Origin: Rhynchopus euleeides
Lineage: Eukaryota; Euglenozoa; Diplonemea; Diplonemida; Diplonemidae
Reading direction: 5' to 3'
Length of the DNA stretch: 64,000 bases
NCBI GenBank assembly: GCA_963210315.1
Contig: OY723260.1
Location: 558,001 to 622,000 of the forward strand
The notes under the pieces were generated by a model. That model had not been told where the DNA came from, made no database searches, and saw only the letters and a program-made list of their open reading frames with translations. The translations under genes and the position numbers were made by a program. Below, one piece after another: positions 52,432 to 62,233 of this stretch; within the stretch, counting starts at the first letter, position 1; each line of letters begins with the position of its first letter.

Positions 52432-52595
52432 CGCCCCCCCTCCCCCGTGTATAAACTCCCTGTCCAAGACGGCGGTAAATCGGAGACAAAGAGGAGGGCT
52501 GCGACACATCTGTTCACTTCTTGACAACGTGTTTGCAGCATCATAACCAGGACGAACCCCACGTGGACCACTCTTGGTGCCATCTCGGCTGGCAT
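52425..52595 (-). CDS. Possible first exon with N-terminal hydrophobic segment
   Basis: 56 codons from the ATG at ~52595 (MPAEMAPRVVHVGFVLVMML...) starting ~50 bp beyond promoter-like motif site 6. The hydrophobic VVHVGFVLVMML could be a signal peptide. The frame ends inside the terminus of element H, so it may be a gene remnant truncated by that insertion. Weakly supported. Confidence 0.25.
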   Translation of the reverse strand: MPAEMAPRVVHVGFVLVMMLQTRCQEVNRCVAALLFVSDLPPSWTGSLYTGEGGRC

Positions 52596-52643
52596 CCAAT
52601 GGTTAGGTGGCTTAAACACCGGGTGGGGGGGATGGGGAGGTAT

Positions 52644-52698
52644 CGAAGTAGAAGCAGAAGAAATCACAAGGTTGATCTCCCTCCACTCGTTATGCAGG
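52644..52698 (-). promoter_or_regulatory. Recurrent promoter-like motif, site 6
   Basis: Minus strand: CCTGCATAACGAGTGGAGGG, then AGATC, CTTGTG and ATTTCTTCTGCTTCTACTTC. Same orientation as neighbouring genes. Confidence 0.5.
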
Positions 52699-53804
52699 CA
52701 AACCGCGGGAGGGGAGGTTGGTTGGTTTGGTTAGTGGTACTCCTGTCATAACAGTGCAATCCTCCCCTGTGTGTCACGGGCTGATCCATCCCGTGACAGC
52801 ACAGCGAGAGGAGCAGGGCAGTGATGGGGAGCGTGGCGGGGCGGGAGGGGGGGGGGTGGGAGAGGGGAGAATTACATAATGAGGAAGGTGTCCCGCGGGG
52901 CAGAAGCGGGACAATGTCCCCCCCCCCCCCCCCCTCCCCGCGCCACCCTTCGCTGTGACGGGGGTGTGTTGGTCTGAAGTAACCAACCAGTCAGATTCTG
53001 CTGGGTGTCGCATGGAACACACACCCGGGTATTCTCTTTGGGGAACGTGAAAAAGCCATACCCCATCACCACCCCCCGCACCCTTCAGATGACACCATTT
53101 CTTTTCTTTTGGGAGGTAAGTCCCCCGGATATTTTTTGAGCAGCACAGTTCAGTTGGGAGTTTGAAGTAGAAACGATTATATTTTTTTTGGATTTTGACA
53201 CACTGGCCGGGGGTCGTGTTGCGGGGAGTGGGGTGGGGAGAGAGAGAGGGGAGAGGGGAGAGGGTGCGGGGGGGGTGAAACACAGGCGAACATAAATGCC
53301 CACCCACCCACCCCCTTCCCTTCTGAGATGAGTCACACGACGCCACAATCTAGTTTGCGGCAGTTTTTTTTTGTGTTTTATCGCGGTTGATATCAGGGCA
53401 TTTTTTTTCCGGGTGAAGGGGGGAAGGTAAGGTACCTCGTAGGCAGATAACCCCTTATCTGAGACTTTATTTTGATCCCACACCAGCTTCCCATGCGACG
53501 GTTCCTCAGTATGTTGGGCTGAGTTTTCCTTCAGAGATGGGGGGGCATGACACCACGATACTGTGCAACACGTTACCTCATGTGCTTATGTCATTGCGTT
53601 AATTACTGCGTTGCCTCCGTTATTCCAGAAATCGAGCGCGCCCCCCCCCCCCCGGCAGTCAAGAGAACAGAGGCATCTGAGACGGAAAAAACCACTTTGG
53701 ACGAGCATCGAACGATGCGCTGCTTCGTGCACAGTGTGTCCATTCCGGGTATGCTGAGAGTGTCAAAGACCTGCTGGGGAAAAAAATGAGAAAAGGAGGT
53801 GATG

Positions 53805-53907
53805 GGGGGTCTTCGCTACGGGGTGGTCGTCAGCGCATTTTTTGGTGCACTTCCTCAGGAAACTATAGGTGAAAACTGACGAAGCATAACGACCAGCGAA
53901 GACCCCC
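53805..53907. mobile_element. MITE family 2, intact short copy
   Basis: About 103 bp between GGGGGTCTTCGCTACGGG and CCAGCGAAGACCCCC, with internal CGTCAG and CTGACG in inverted order. The flanking duplication is imperfect (GAT/TAT if six G/C are counted). Confidence 0.75.
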
Positions 53908-54772
53908 CTATCTCCTTTGATCCGACTCACATGACTAAACCGGGAATCCGATACTCTGTGCCGTGCAGTAAATCCCCTCCCTCCGCCCCCCTCCCTTCAG
54001 ACGCCACGAGCATCTCTTCCCTGTACATACACTGCGTAGATATGGCACATGACACACGCATACAAATGTAACTTTTTTGTTGCAGTGCGAACGAACCAAC
54101 ACGCACTACTCTTGATACACTCTCCCCCACAGAAGCACTGACAGCGTGATGACAGTGATAGAGGGGTCGGCGGGATCGACCGCCTGATTTTTGATGCGAT
54201 GCTGGAGCAGAACTGCGTGCCGTCCCCTCCCGCCCCTCCCCCAATTTTGCAGGGCAGTTGTTTGGCTTGCTTGTCACGTTTTGATGCCCCCAATTTCACG
54301 GTACAGCATGGGCACAGCGTGACAGGTGGGATTTTTTGCAGCAACAACGCGATAAACCGCGCTCTGCCCGCTGTTCTCTCTGTCTCTCCCCCTTGAGGAG
54401 TCTTGCACCTCAGATGGAAACCTACACGTACAGAGGGGTTTGATTGTCGAGTGAAAGTGAAATCACCTTATCGCAACGTTTGTCCTTTTTGGAGTCACAT
54501 ACAGGGGGGGAGGAGGGGGGCAAGCTCCAGTGTCAGGGCCGACCCACTTGAAAAGTCACCCACACATAGGCGTGGCCAGCGCTCTAGTGTGAGGAGGCAC
54601 ACCGCAAGCTCTGATTTCAAAACACATACAATCCGCGCGGGGACACCCTCCTCAAAACGTGGTCGCCACACGCACACACGCGCGGGTCGTTCTTTCGTAG
54701 TGGTGGATCAGCCTGCCTGACTCTTGATGAGATCACCACCACTGTACAGAGACACGCCGAGGGGGGACAGGA

Positions 54773-56269
54773 TCAGTCCCCAAAGTATGTTGTCACCGAA
54801 GCCGAATCGTTGCGGACAAGGCGGTGCCCTTCACGAATCGTCTTGTCAAGGTCGTTGACAATAACGCTCGCATCCATCTCCGTTACGCGCTGGGTTGGGG
54901 GCAGCGTTGCTCTCAGGAATGACGAGGGGATCATCAAGCCTGTGCGTTCAGCGGGATCGCCTTCATGGCGCATGTTGCATAGCCCTCTCTTCTGCGAGTG
55001 ATACTCGATCCTGGCGTAGTACCGCGTCGGCTCCATCTGCGGGGGCTGCTTGGAACGCGTCATCTGGATCGCACGCTCCGTCGCAAGCTTTTGCATCAGC
55101 GCCTCCCCCTTCAGCTTCTTCCCCCCCTTGGCCTGTTTGCCTGCCGGACCCCCAGTGTCCTTCTTGGCGGCAGGCTCCTCGCTTGAAGACTCCTCGCTTT
55201 CCTCATCGGCTGCGCCTGCGGAGGCAAGCTCGTCATCCCCGTCTAAGTCATCGTCATCTTCTTCTTCCTCTTCCTCTTCCTCATCGTAGAAGTCGTCGTC
55301 GAGGTGTGCCGGCTTCGCTTTGTCCTTTTTCTTCTTCTTTTCCGTTTTGCTGCTGGGGATTTCCACAGCGTCCAGCGCCACATTTATCCCAAAGTGCAGA
55401 TTGATGTGGTCGATGAATTCCTGGAGGATTTCGTTCTCTTCTTCCGGCCCAGAGGCGACAGTTGACCCACCTCTCTCGCTGAGCCTGAAGGGTGTGCGGC
55501 AGGCGCCTGTGATTTCGACTTCCTGCAGTGTGGGGAGGATGTACAGGCGTTTCTCGCCAGTGCGGTCGCGTTTGAGGTCGACGAACTTCCCTGCCTCGAA
55601 GCGGGTGTTGGCGGCGGATGTCATGATCTTGTGCGGCGGGGGTGCGGAGGCGGCCCTGGACTGGAAGACGTCGCATGTCACCTTCACATCCATGTTCCCC
55701 AGATCCCAGGTGCGCACCCGCACCACAGGGAGGTACGACGGGGGGCACCCCTTCAGCCCCTTCCTGAAGAAGCCGTACAGCAGGAGGTGCTGCTCCTTCC
55801 CGGTAATGGCTCGGAGGTAGTGCGGCACGTGCCCCAGCACGCCGAGGTCTCCCGTGAGGGCCTGCATCTGCAGCGCACGCGGCACCTCGTCGGCGTGGTA
55901 GTAGCGTGCGCGCAGAGGGGGCGCACCGCCCCCTTCGCCCTCCCCGTCACCGCCGCCCTCCTCCTGCCCCTGCCCGGTGGCAGTGCCCATCAGGGTCTGC
56001 AGCCCGCTGCGCTGCCCCAGGATGCAGATGTAGTGCCTGTACCGCACAGGGGTGCAGTGTGCGCAACGCACCTCCGCCAGCTCCTCAATCGTCAGGTCGA
56101 TGCAGCTGTCCCCCTCCTCGTTGACAGGCAGCAGCGCCTCGATGGAGTCAACCCAACGCCACGATATCCGGGAACGGAGGTGCTCCAGGGTGCGCTTCTT
56201 CTTCTTCTTCTTCCCTCCTCCGCCGCCTCCAGCACGCCTTCCGTACACGCCGCCGAATCCGAATGACAT
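54773..56269 (-). CDS. Conserved protein of unknown function, paralogue 1
   Basis: About 498 residues from the ATG at 56269 (MSFGFGGVYG). After a Gly run and a KKKKKKR stretch that could be a nuclear localisation signal come a Cys pair (RCAHCTPVRYRHYICILG), a Gly/Glu-rich insert and a conserved core: ARYYHADEVPRALQMQ, HYLRAITGKEQHLLLYGFF, VRVRTWDLGNMDVKVTCDV, AANTRFEAGKFVDL and YILPTLQEVEITGACRTPF. A Lys-rich then Asp/Glu-rich disordered region (~315-380) follows, then a C-terminal part with RYYARIEY and GLMIPSSFLRATLPP. I do not recognise the family. A paralogue at 58410-59507 shares the core, which is almost identical at the DNA level between 55575 and 56066. Confidence 0.75.
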   Translation of the reverse strand: MSFGFGGVYGRRAGGGGGGKKKKKKRTLEHLRSRISWRWVDSIEALLPVNEEGDSCIDLTIEELAEVRCAHCTPVRYRHYICILGQRSGLQTLMGTATGQGQEEGGGDGEGEGGGAPPLRARYYHADEVPRALQMQALTGDLGVLGHVPHYLRAITGKEQHLLLYGFFRKGLKGCPPSYLPVVRVRTWDLGNMDVKVTCDVFQSRAASAPPPHKIMTSAANTRFEAGKFVDLKRDRTGEKRLYILPTLQEVEITGACRTPFRLSERGGSTVASGPEEENEILQEFIDHINLHFGINVALDAVEIPSSKTEKKKKKDKAKPAHLDDDFYDEEEEEEEEDDDDLDGDDELASAGAADEESEESSSEEPAAKKDTGGPAGKQAKGGKKLKGEALMQKLATERAIQMTRSKQPPQMEPTRYYARIEYHSQKRGLCNMRHEGDPAERTGLMIPSSFLRATLPPTQRVTEMDASVIVNDLDKTIREGHRLVRNDSASVTTYFGD

Positions 56270-56785
56270 ATCGGCAGAAGGCTGCACACACCTGCAGCAG
56301 TCTGTGGGGCGTGCAATCAGAAAGTCACAGATCGGTGATGGTGGCAAAATGCCTCAAAAAATCCTACTGGGGTGGGAGGCGGGGGTCGTGCGTCTCAAGC
56401 ACAGCCAGCCTGTTTCGAACCTGGCATACACACTTCTTGGTGTGGGCGAAGATTGCAGGCCTGTCGCTAACTTTTCGATTTTGGAGATTTGGTGGGTTGA
56501 CGCTCCTGTTTTGGGGGGGGATCAGGGGGGAAAACACTAGGGGTCAATTTTTCTCGCGCGCGCTTCGCGCGCGCTCGTGTTGCCAAATTTTGAATTTTCC
56601 CATCGGTGGACCACTAGGTGGGCACGGTGTGAGGCGCTGGGTTCCTTCCGTGGTTCCTCTCCCGCTCGCGCCGTCGGGTGCCGGAGGAAACCAAAAAATG
56701 GCTTTCGGGACCATGATTTCGACGCTGCCCCCTGATATGTCACGGCCGTCAAAGCGCAAGGACTTGGTTACTAGACGGGCACGCG
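56270..56785. other. Spacer without recognisable gene
   Basis: Includes a CGCGCGCGCTTCGCGCGCGC hairpin near 56553-56573. No supported gene. Confidence 0.4.
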
Positions 56786-56789
56786 AGAT

Positions 56790-57023
56790 GGGGGGTCTGG
56801 GGGGCAGAGCCCCCCATCCGCCGGAGGCCACGGTAGTGAGCATCTGTTCATTGTGGGCGTACAGATTCTGTGTGAGTTGGCTGCGTCCTCCTGAGGCTAC
56901 TGGAGTGGGTGGATTCCCTGACCTGATGGGAATCGAATGACTTGAGTACGAGACATACGCCACAGGGGGGTCTGGGGGGCGGAGCCCCCCAGCCGCCGGA
57001 GGCCACGGTAGTGAGCATCTGTT
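56790..57023 (+). repeat. Two-hairpin GC-rich module
   Basis: Two plus-strand hairpin units (56790-56848 and 56966-57023) with the same ~115-bp spacer as at 7 kb and 13.2 kb (shared words TACAGATTCTGTG, GAGTTGGCTGCGTCC, CTTGAGTACGAGACAT). Confidence 0.8.
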
Positions 57024-57044
57024 CCTGCAAAACCATACTCTCTT

Positions 57045-57313
57045 CGACGTCGACCCAGTGAAAGTGGGTTGACGCTTGGTCGACGCTTGGTGAGCGTCGA
57101 CCCAGTGTAACCGGGCCAACGCTAGGTTAGCGTCGACCCAGTGTAATAAATGGGTTGACGCTTGGTCCAGGCTTGAATGGCAACCCAGTTCCACTAGGTC
57201 GACGCTCCAAGCCTCGACCAAGCGTCAACCCAGTCCACTGGGTCGACGCTGGGTCGACGCTTTTTTATGGGGGGGGAAACCCAAAATCACTGGGTCGACG
57301 GTCGACGCTTAGC
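57045..57313. repeat. Array of GCGTCGACCCAGTG motifs (family I)
   Basis: At least eight units of CTGGGTCGACGCT or its complement in both orientations over ~270 bp. The layout is the same as the other palindrome arrays, but no clear partner array or terminus was found. Confidence 0.65.
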
Positions 57314-58409
57314 GACATGCCTGCGAAGATTGCCACACTCAAGGGGGGGGGGGCTTCGTTCCAAATTGCAGAAGATCATGCGGGCCCTTTGCTCTGTGTT
57401 CACAATGTGTCACTCTGCAACCAGTTTTGTGAGGTACACCCTTTCCTTCTCTCACTTTTCTGAGCCACATCTGAGCGAAAGGCGACCATGCACCTCTGAG
57501 ACGCAGTAGCGAGGCGTTGCACCAGTGGGAGGGGCGAGGGTCCACCAGTGGGGTGGCCTGTGTGTCTGAAGGACATCAGCACCTGTTGATTGCCTCCTCT
57601 CGGCACGTCTTCACTCAACAGGTGGCAACCTGGGGCATTCCCGAATGGTTCGCTGTGACCAACAGGGATGTGAGTGCATTTCCTGGCTCGCTGTCCCGCA
57701 GATGTGGAGAGCGCCGAGACACGCGGCAAAGGGGCAAAAAATTGCAGCATGCGGTATAGGGGGTCTTCGCTGGTCGACAAACTTCGACAAACTTCGACAG
57801 TTTTCAGCCAATTCAACAGGAAATGCACCAAAATGCACTGACGATCACCCCGTAGCGAAGACCCCCATAATTTTGAAATGTGGGAAGTGATATCCCTCAG
57901 TTCGTTGTGTGCAGAAGCGCGCTTGGTGGTGTCCGCGAAAGCCACACAGGGATCGTGGTAGCGATGGGAAATGGCTGAGACTGAAAAAGGGGTTGATTCA
58001 CTTTGCCTCCGACAGTTTGTATGATTGGGTACACAGGTACTCACATCACAGGGCCTGGTCGATGGGAAACATGCCATACTTTTAGACAAAAGAATTTTAG
58101 AATAGAGTGTCGCCGGTGTGCCGGGAGCCTGAGCAGTACCCCACTGGAAGTGGGCTGCAGTGGGATCCGCACTCGTCCCTGGCACACCCCGCCTGCCGCT
58201 GCCTCGGTGATTCAGGTGCTGCGAAGTGCCGATCACGAAAGGGCATGCACGACCCAACACCGAGGCGCTGAGAAATGAGAATAAAGTTTATAGAAGGACA
58301 AGAAGAAACGACACAACAGGAAGAGGGGCGTCGGGCCGCGGCGTTGCGTGGCCGCACAGACACCCACCCACCCACCCACCCACACCACCGGTGCCAGCTC
58401 TGAGGCACA
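57314..58409. other. Intergenic region
   Basis: Contains a MITE (57759-57866) and the likely 3' UTR of paralogue 2. Long frames here run across the MITE and are not supported. A (CCCA)n tract lies at 58363-58383. Confidence 0.4.
57759..57866. mobile_element. MITE family 2, inverted copy
   Basis: 108 bp between GGGGGTCTTCGCTGG and CCCCGTAGCGAAGACCCCC, flanked by ATA on both sides (3-bp duplication). It includes ACTTCGACAAACTTCGAC. Confidence 0.8.
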
Positions 58410-59507
58410 TCACACCAACGGGTGGACAGAACCGCTTGCGATGATGCCATGCCTGCGGCGGACGAGGCTGGTAAAGTCCTTTGCAACACCCTCTGCAGCA
58501 GCAGCGTCGCCCAGAGGGACAGGGGGCGGCGCGGAGGTGCGCAGGAAGGTCGAAGGCACGATGAAGCCGGTCCGCAGCCATGGCGCATAGGCCTGGGTGT
58601 CGCAGATGCCCCCCGCTTCGAAGGGGTACGCGACACGTGCGTAGTACTGCGGGGCCCCGTCAGAGGGAGCAGCGCCAGCTGGCACACGCAGGTCATCTGG
58701 CTTCAAGGACATCCCGAAGTGTGCGTGCAGCGTGAGTGCGATGCAGCGGAGGATTGCATCGTGCTGGGAGGCGTGCGCAGCAGTGCTGTAGCCCTCCTCG
58801 TCGGTGATGAAGGGTGTGCGGCAGGCGCCTGTGACGATGACCTGCTGCAGGGTGGGGAGGATGTACATCCGCTTCGCGTAGGCGTCGTCTTCAGAGAGGT
58901 CGACGAACTTCCCTGCCTCGAAGCGGGTGTTGGCGGCGGATGTCATGATCTTGTGCGGCGGGGGTGCGGAGGCGGCCCTGGACTGGAAGACGTCGCATGT
59001 CACCTTCACATCCATGTTCCCCAGATCCCAGGTGCGCACCCGCACCACAGGGAGGTACGACGGGGGGCACCCCTTCAGCCCCTTCCTGAAGAAGCCGTAC
59101 AGCAGGAGGTGCTGCTCCTTCCCGGTAATGGCTCGGAGGTAGTGCGGCACGTGCCCCAGCACGCCGAGGTCTCCCGTGAGGGCCTGCATCTGCAGCGCAC
59201 GCGGCACCTCGTCGGCGTGGTAGTAGCGTGCGCGCAGAGGGGGCGCACCGCCCCCTTCGCCCTCCCCGTCACCGCCGCCCTCCTCCTGCCCCTGCCCGGT
59301 GGCAGTGCCCATCAGGGTCTGCAGCCCGCTGCGCTGCCCCAGGATGCAGATGTAGTGCCTGTACCGCACAGGGGTGCAGCGCGCGCAACGCACCTCCGCC
59401 AGCTCCTCAAGCGACAGAGCGACGCAGCTGTCCCCCTCCTCGTTGACAGGCAGCAGCGCCTCGATGCCACGATGCACATCCCACACACAGCTGAAGGCGA
59501 GCGGCAT
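58410..59507 (-). CDS. Conserved protein of unknown function, paralogue 2
   Basis: Frame of 365 codons; the homologous part begins at RGIEALLPVNEEGDS. The shared core of paralogue 1 is present in the same order, but the Lys/Asp/Glu-rich region is replaced by a short linker and the C terminus differs (PQYYARVAYPFEAGG, RTGFIVPSTFLRTSAPP aligns with GLMIPSSFLRATLPP). The start is uncertain. A strong donor-like ACG|GTAAGT near 59533 and an acceptor-like TTCAG near 59491 would place at least one short 5' exon upstream and make the MPLAFSC start intronic. The paralogues are ~2 kb apart in direct orientation. Confidence 0.7.
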   Translation of the reverse strand: MPLAFSCVWDVHRGIEALLPVNEEGDSCVALSLEELAEVRCARCTPVRYRHYICILGQRSGLQTLMGTATGQGQEEGGGDGEGEGGGAPPLRARYYHADEVPRALQMQALTGDLGVLGHVPHYLRAITGKEQHLLLYGFFRKGLKGCPPSYLPVVRVRTWDLGNMDVKVTCDVFQSRAASAPPPHKIMTSAANTRFEAGKFVDLSEDDAYAKRMYILPTLQQVIVTGACRTPFITDEEGYSTAAHASQHDAILRCIALTLHAHFGMSLKPDDLRVPAGAAPSDGAPQYYARVAYPFEAGGICDTQAYAPWLRTGFIVPSTFLRTSAPPPVPLGDAAAAEGVAKDFTSLVRRRHGIIASGSVHPLV

Positions 59508-59539
59508 ATAGATATGCGGGTGCAGGACTTACCGTCTCT

Positions 59540-59934
59540 GTGCCTTGGTGTAATACAGCAGCTTTCGACTGCCTGCAGACAATAGGCACTATCAAAGCAA
59601 TGCGATGGGCACCAGGCAAAAAAAAACAACCCTCGCAACAGCACCCCCAGTGCTCTCGCTGGTCGCCACGATCTGACAAACGGCATGGCGAATTTTGAGG
59701 TCGAAAAAAAGAGGCGGAAAAAAATTTCCGCAGGCGCTTCGCGCCTGCGGCGTCGATCACGTCGACACGTGACACACTGAGTGGACAGCGCATAACCTGC
59801 CCCACACTGATGTGGGCTTCATCGTCCGGCAGACATCGTGTGCCGCAGCCATGCAGTGCATGGACGGTGGTGAGAGACTCATCCGGCAGGCAGTTCCCTA
59901 GCCATCTTGAGGACCTTCTGGAGGTTTCAAACAG
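59540..59934. other. Possible 5' exons of paralogue 2, otherwise spacer
   Basis: A short open stretch reading KLLYYTKAQRR (minus strand, ~59535-59572), bounded by CTGCAG and GTAAGT, is in frame with the core of paralogue 2. A GCAGGCGCTTCGCGCCTGC hairpin lies at 59730-59748. Confidence 0.4.
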
Positions 59935-59993
59935 GGGGGTCTGGGGGGCGGAGCCCCCCAGCCGCCGGAGGCCACGGTAGTGAGCATCTTTTC
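59935..59993 (+). repeat. Single GC-rich hairpin unit
   Basis: One plus-strand copy of the GGGGGGCGGAGCCCCCC hairpin plus conserved tail. Confidence 0.75.
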
Positions 59994-60329
59994 ATTGTGG
60001 GCGCACAGTTTCTATATTGTATCCATAGTCGTAGGGCTGAACGCACGTTCAGCCACCGAGGGCTCAGGGAGTACGCGATGTTGCACCGTACTACACAGCA
60101 CTGGGTATTTCACCCATCTCCCAAGGAGAAATATGGGAGACCGTCCTTTTCCGGGCTCCACCAGCAATTTTGGCCCCTGTGAGGACAATACACTCCTTCA
60201 AGTGCGGAGAAATCCGCCACGTGAAAAAAATTCCGGGGGAAAAAAAAAAGGCGAAATTCGCCACAGGCGTGTATCTATTTCACGGAATGAAAATAGGAAT
60301 TTGGGGGGAAAATATTTTTTTGCACTATT

Positions 60330-60640
60330 TTTTTTTGCACTTTTTTCCTTTGGATTTTATTGTGACCCTACTTGGTATTGGCAGAAATTTTTTATGTTCC
60401 CGGTCTTGGAGGTGCTCAAACATTCAAAAGAACACATTTTCCGTGGCCAAAAAAATTTTTGCACCCGGAGGTGGGGATGGGGGTGGTGGTCACTACTTTT
60501 TTGCACCATTTTGCTTTAGGTTTTATTGTGACCCTACTTGGCATTGGCAGAATTCTTTTATGTTCCCGGTCTTGGATGTGCTCAAACAGTCAAAAGAACA
60601 CATTTTCCGGGTGCAAAAAAATGTTGCCCCTGGGGGGTGG
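60330..60640 (+). repeat. Tandem duplication of a ~166-bp unit
   Basis: ATTGTGACCCTACTTGG, TATGTTCCCGGTCTTGGA and AAAAGAACACATTTTCCG each occur twice about 166 bp apart, separated by TTTTTTGCAC-rich sequence. Confidence 0.75.
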
Positions 60641-60698
60641 AGAGGGGGGTCGGAGGGCGGTGGTGTGAGAGGCTTGCTCTCGAGCTCAAACCAACAGA

Positions 60699-60911
60699 TG
60701 TTCACTACCGTGGCCTCCGGCGGCTGGGGGGCTCCGCCCCCCAGACCCCCCTGTGGCGTGTCTTTGCGCGACAATTTATCGTCCCCCCATGCGACATGTG
60801 CTATCTGTCAGTTGTGTTGTACTTGAGCGTATGCGACTATGGAGCCAGGCCAACAGACGTTCGCTACCGTGGCCTCCGGCGGCTGGGGGGCTCCGCCCCC
60901 CACACCCCCCT
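60699..60911 (-). repeat. Two GC-rich hairpin units with different spacer
   Basis: Minus-strand units at 60699-60751 and 60856-60911. The spacer differs from that of the other dimers, so single units can be paired independently. Confidence 0.75.
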
Positions 60912-62233
60912 GTGGCATGTGCCTGGTCTTGGAGCCAAGCCCTTGCGCGTACGGGGCTGCGGCATGTCGGTTCCAGCACCCTCGCGGGAGGCTGGGCCCG
61001 AGCACTGATCTCTAAGAGACGAACCACCTTGCGAATGCGATCGGGTTTGCGGGCTTGCGGCCATGACATCTCGAAAGGGTCGTCGTGGGCCCGTGATCAT
61101 GTTTCGGGTTCGACTTGGTGGGCATCCGTGGCGATTCGCGGAACCACGTGTATGTGTGCGAGGAAGCAAAGAGATAACACACCAGGAGCCACGCAGCACC
61201 AGGTCGACCTGGATCTGATCGAGCTCAGGGGGAAGGAAGCACAGTCACCAAAGTGATATCACCGCCGGCCTCAACCACCAAACTGCAACCGCAGAAGTTC
61301 CGCTATTCTCACAAGGGAAGGCGCCCTGGGATGTAGCAGTGATTTGTGTGCAGCGCCATCAAGTGACACTGACCGCCTTGAACAGAGAGGTAGTGTACAG
61401 ATGGCGAGCAGTGGGAGGGCGTGCTGTGTCCTTCCACTTCCCCATCTACCTCCATTCGTTCACCGTTGTTGATAGCGATTTTTTCGCCATTTTTTCGAAT
61501 CGTATGCATCGGTCAGGCCGAGTGAATCAAAATAGCGCAAAAATCACACCAAAATCTGTGTCTGAGGCACAGAAATCGTGCAAAAAAGCACCCAAAAAAA
61601 GTGCAAAAAAACCAAAATAGGATTTCGAAAATTGGCCAAAATACCCCCAAAATAGAGCCACACCTGATTCGCCACGCAAAAAAGTGCCGTGAAAAAAAAA
61701 GGCGAAAAAAACCACTTTTTCGCAACCGCGAGAGCACTGAGCACCCCCCACAAGGCGCGGCAGTTGGATGCGGTGTGGGGTGGGGGAGGGGTGGGTATGG
61801 CAGCCGGATGCCGGTGCACTGCCGGCTCTATCCAACTGGGATGCATCGCAGAGTGCCAGACGCACTGCCGACCACCCCAGCCTTGGGGGCATGTGCCACT
61901 CGGGTTTAGCAGGGATGGGCAGTGAGACGCAGCCCAGTTCGAATTTCTTTCACAAAATATCTTTTCTTCTTTTCCGCCGCAGTGCAGAAGAGAGCATCGC
62001 TTGCCTCGATGCGATATGCACACCGCAGCCACACACACACACTCACACCACCCAGCGTGGCACAAAGAATCAGGCTCAGCCGAACTGCAGCACGCACGAC
62101 GCGTGGCGCTCCGAAAAATGGCAAGCAGAGGTGGAGAAAATGGCTGAACGGAGCACCCCGACCATCGCAACAAACACACTCACACACGGGGGGGGGCAGA
62201 GACAGATGCATGCAGAGACCTGCAGAGACAGGG
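60912..62233. other. Intergenic region
   Basis: A-rich GTGCAAAAAA-type words cluster at 61535-61735, and (CACA)n lies near 62030-62045. No gene supported; it likely includes the 3' end of the rightmost gene. Confidence 0.4.

Larger units (their letters stand above)
52432..54772. other. Intergenic region
   Basis: Apart from the possible short exon and the promoter-like sites (52644; weak one at 54440-54485), this is mixed sequence with long C and G homopolymers (52918-52935, 53640-53653) and a MITE at 53805. Several 60-130-codon frames exist without domains. Confidence 0.45.

Noticed and set aside
57400-58260. 286-codon minus-strand frame
   Set aside because: Runs straight through a MITE and has no domain or coherent composition.
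58422-59585. 387-codon plus-strand frame and its twin at 55631-56266
   Set aside because: Antisense to the paralogue pair; the resemblance of the two frames only reflects the shared DNA block.
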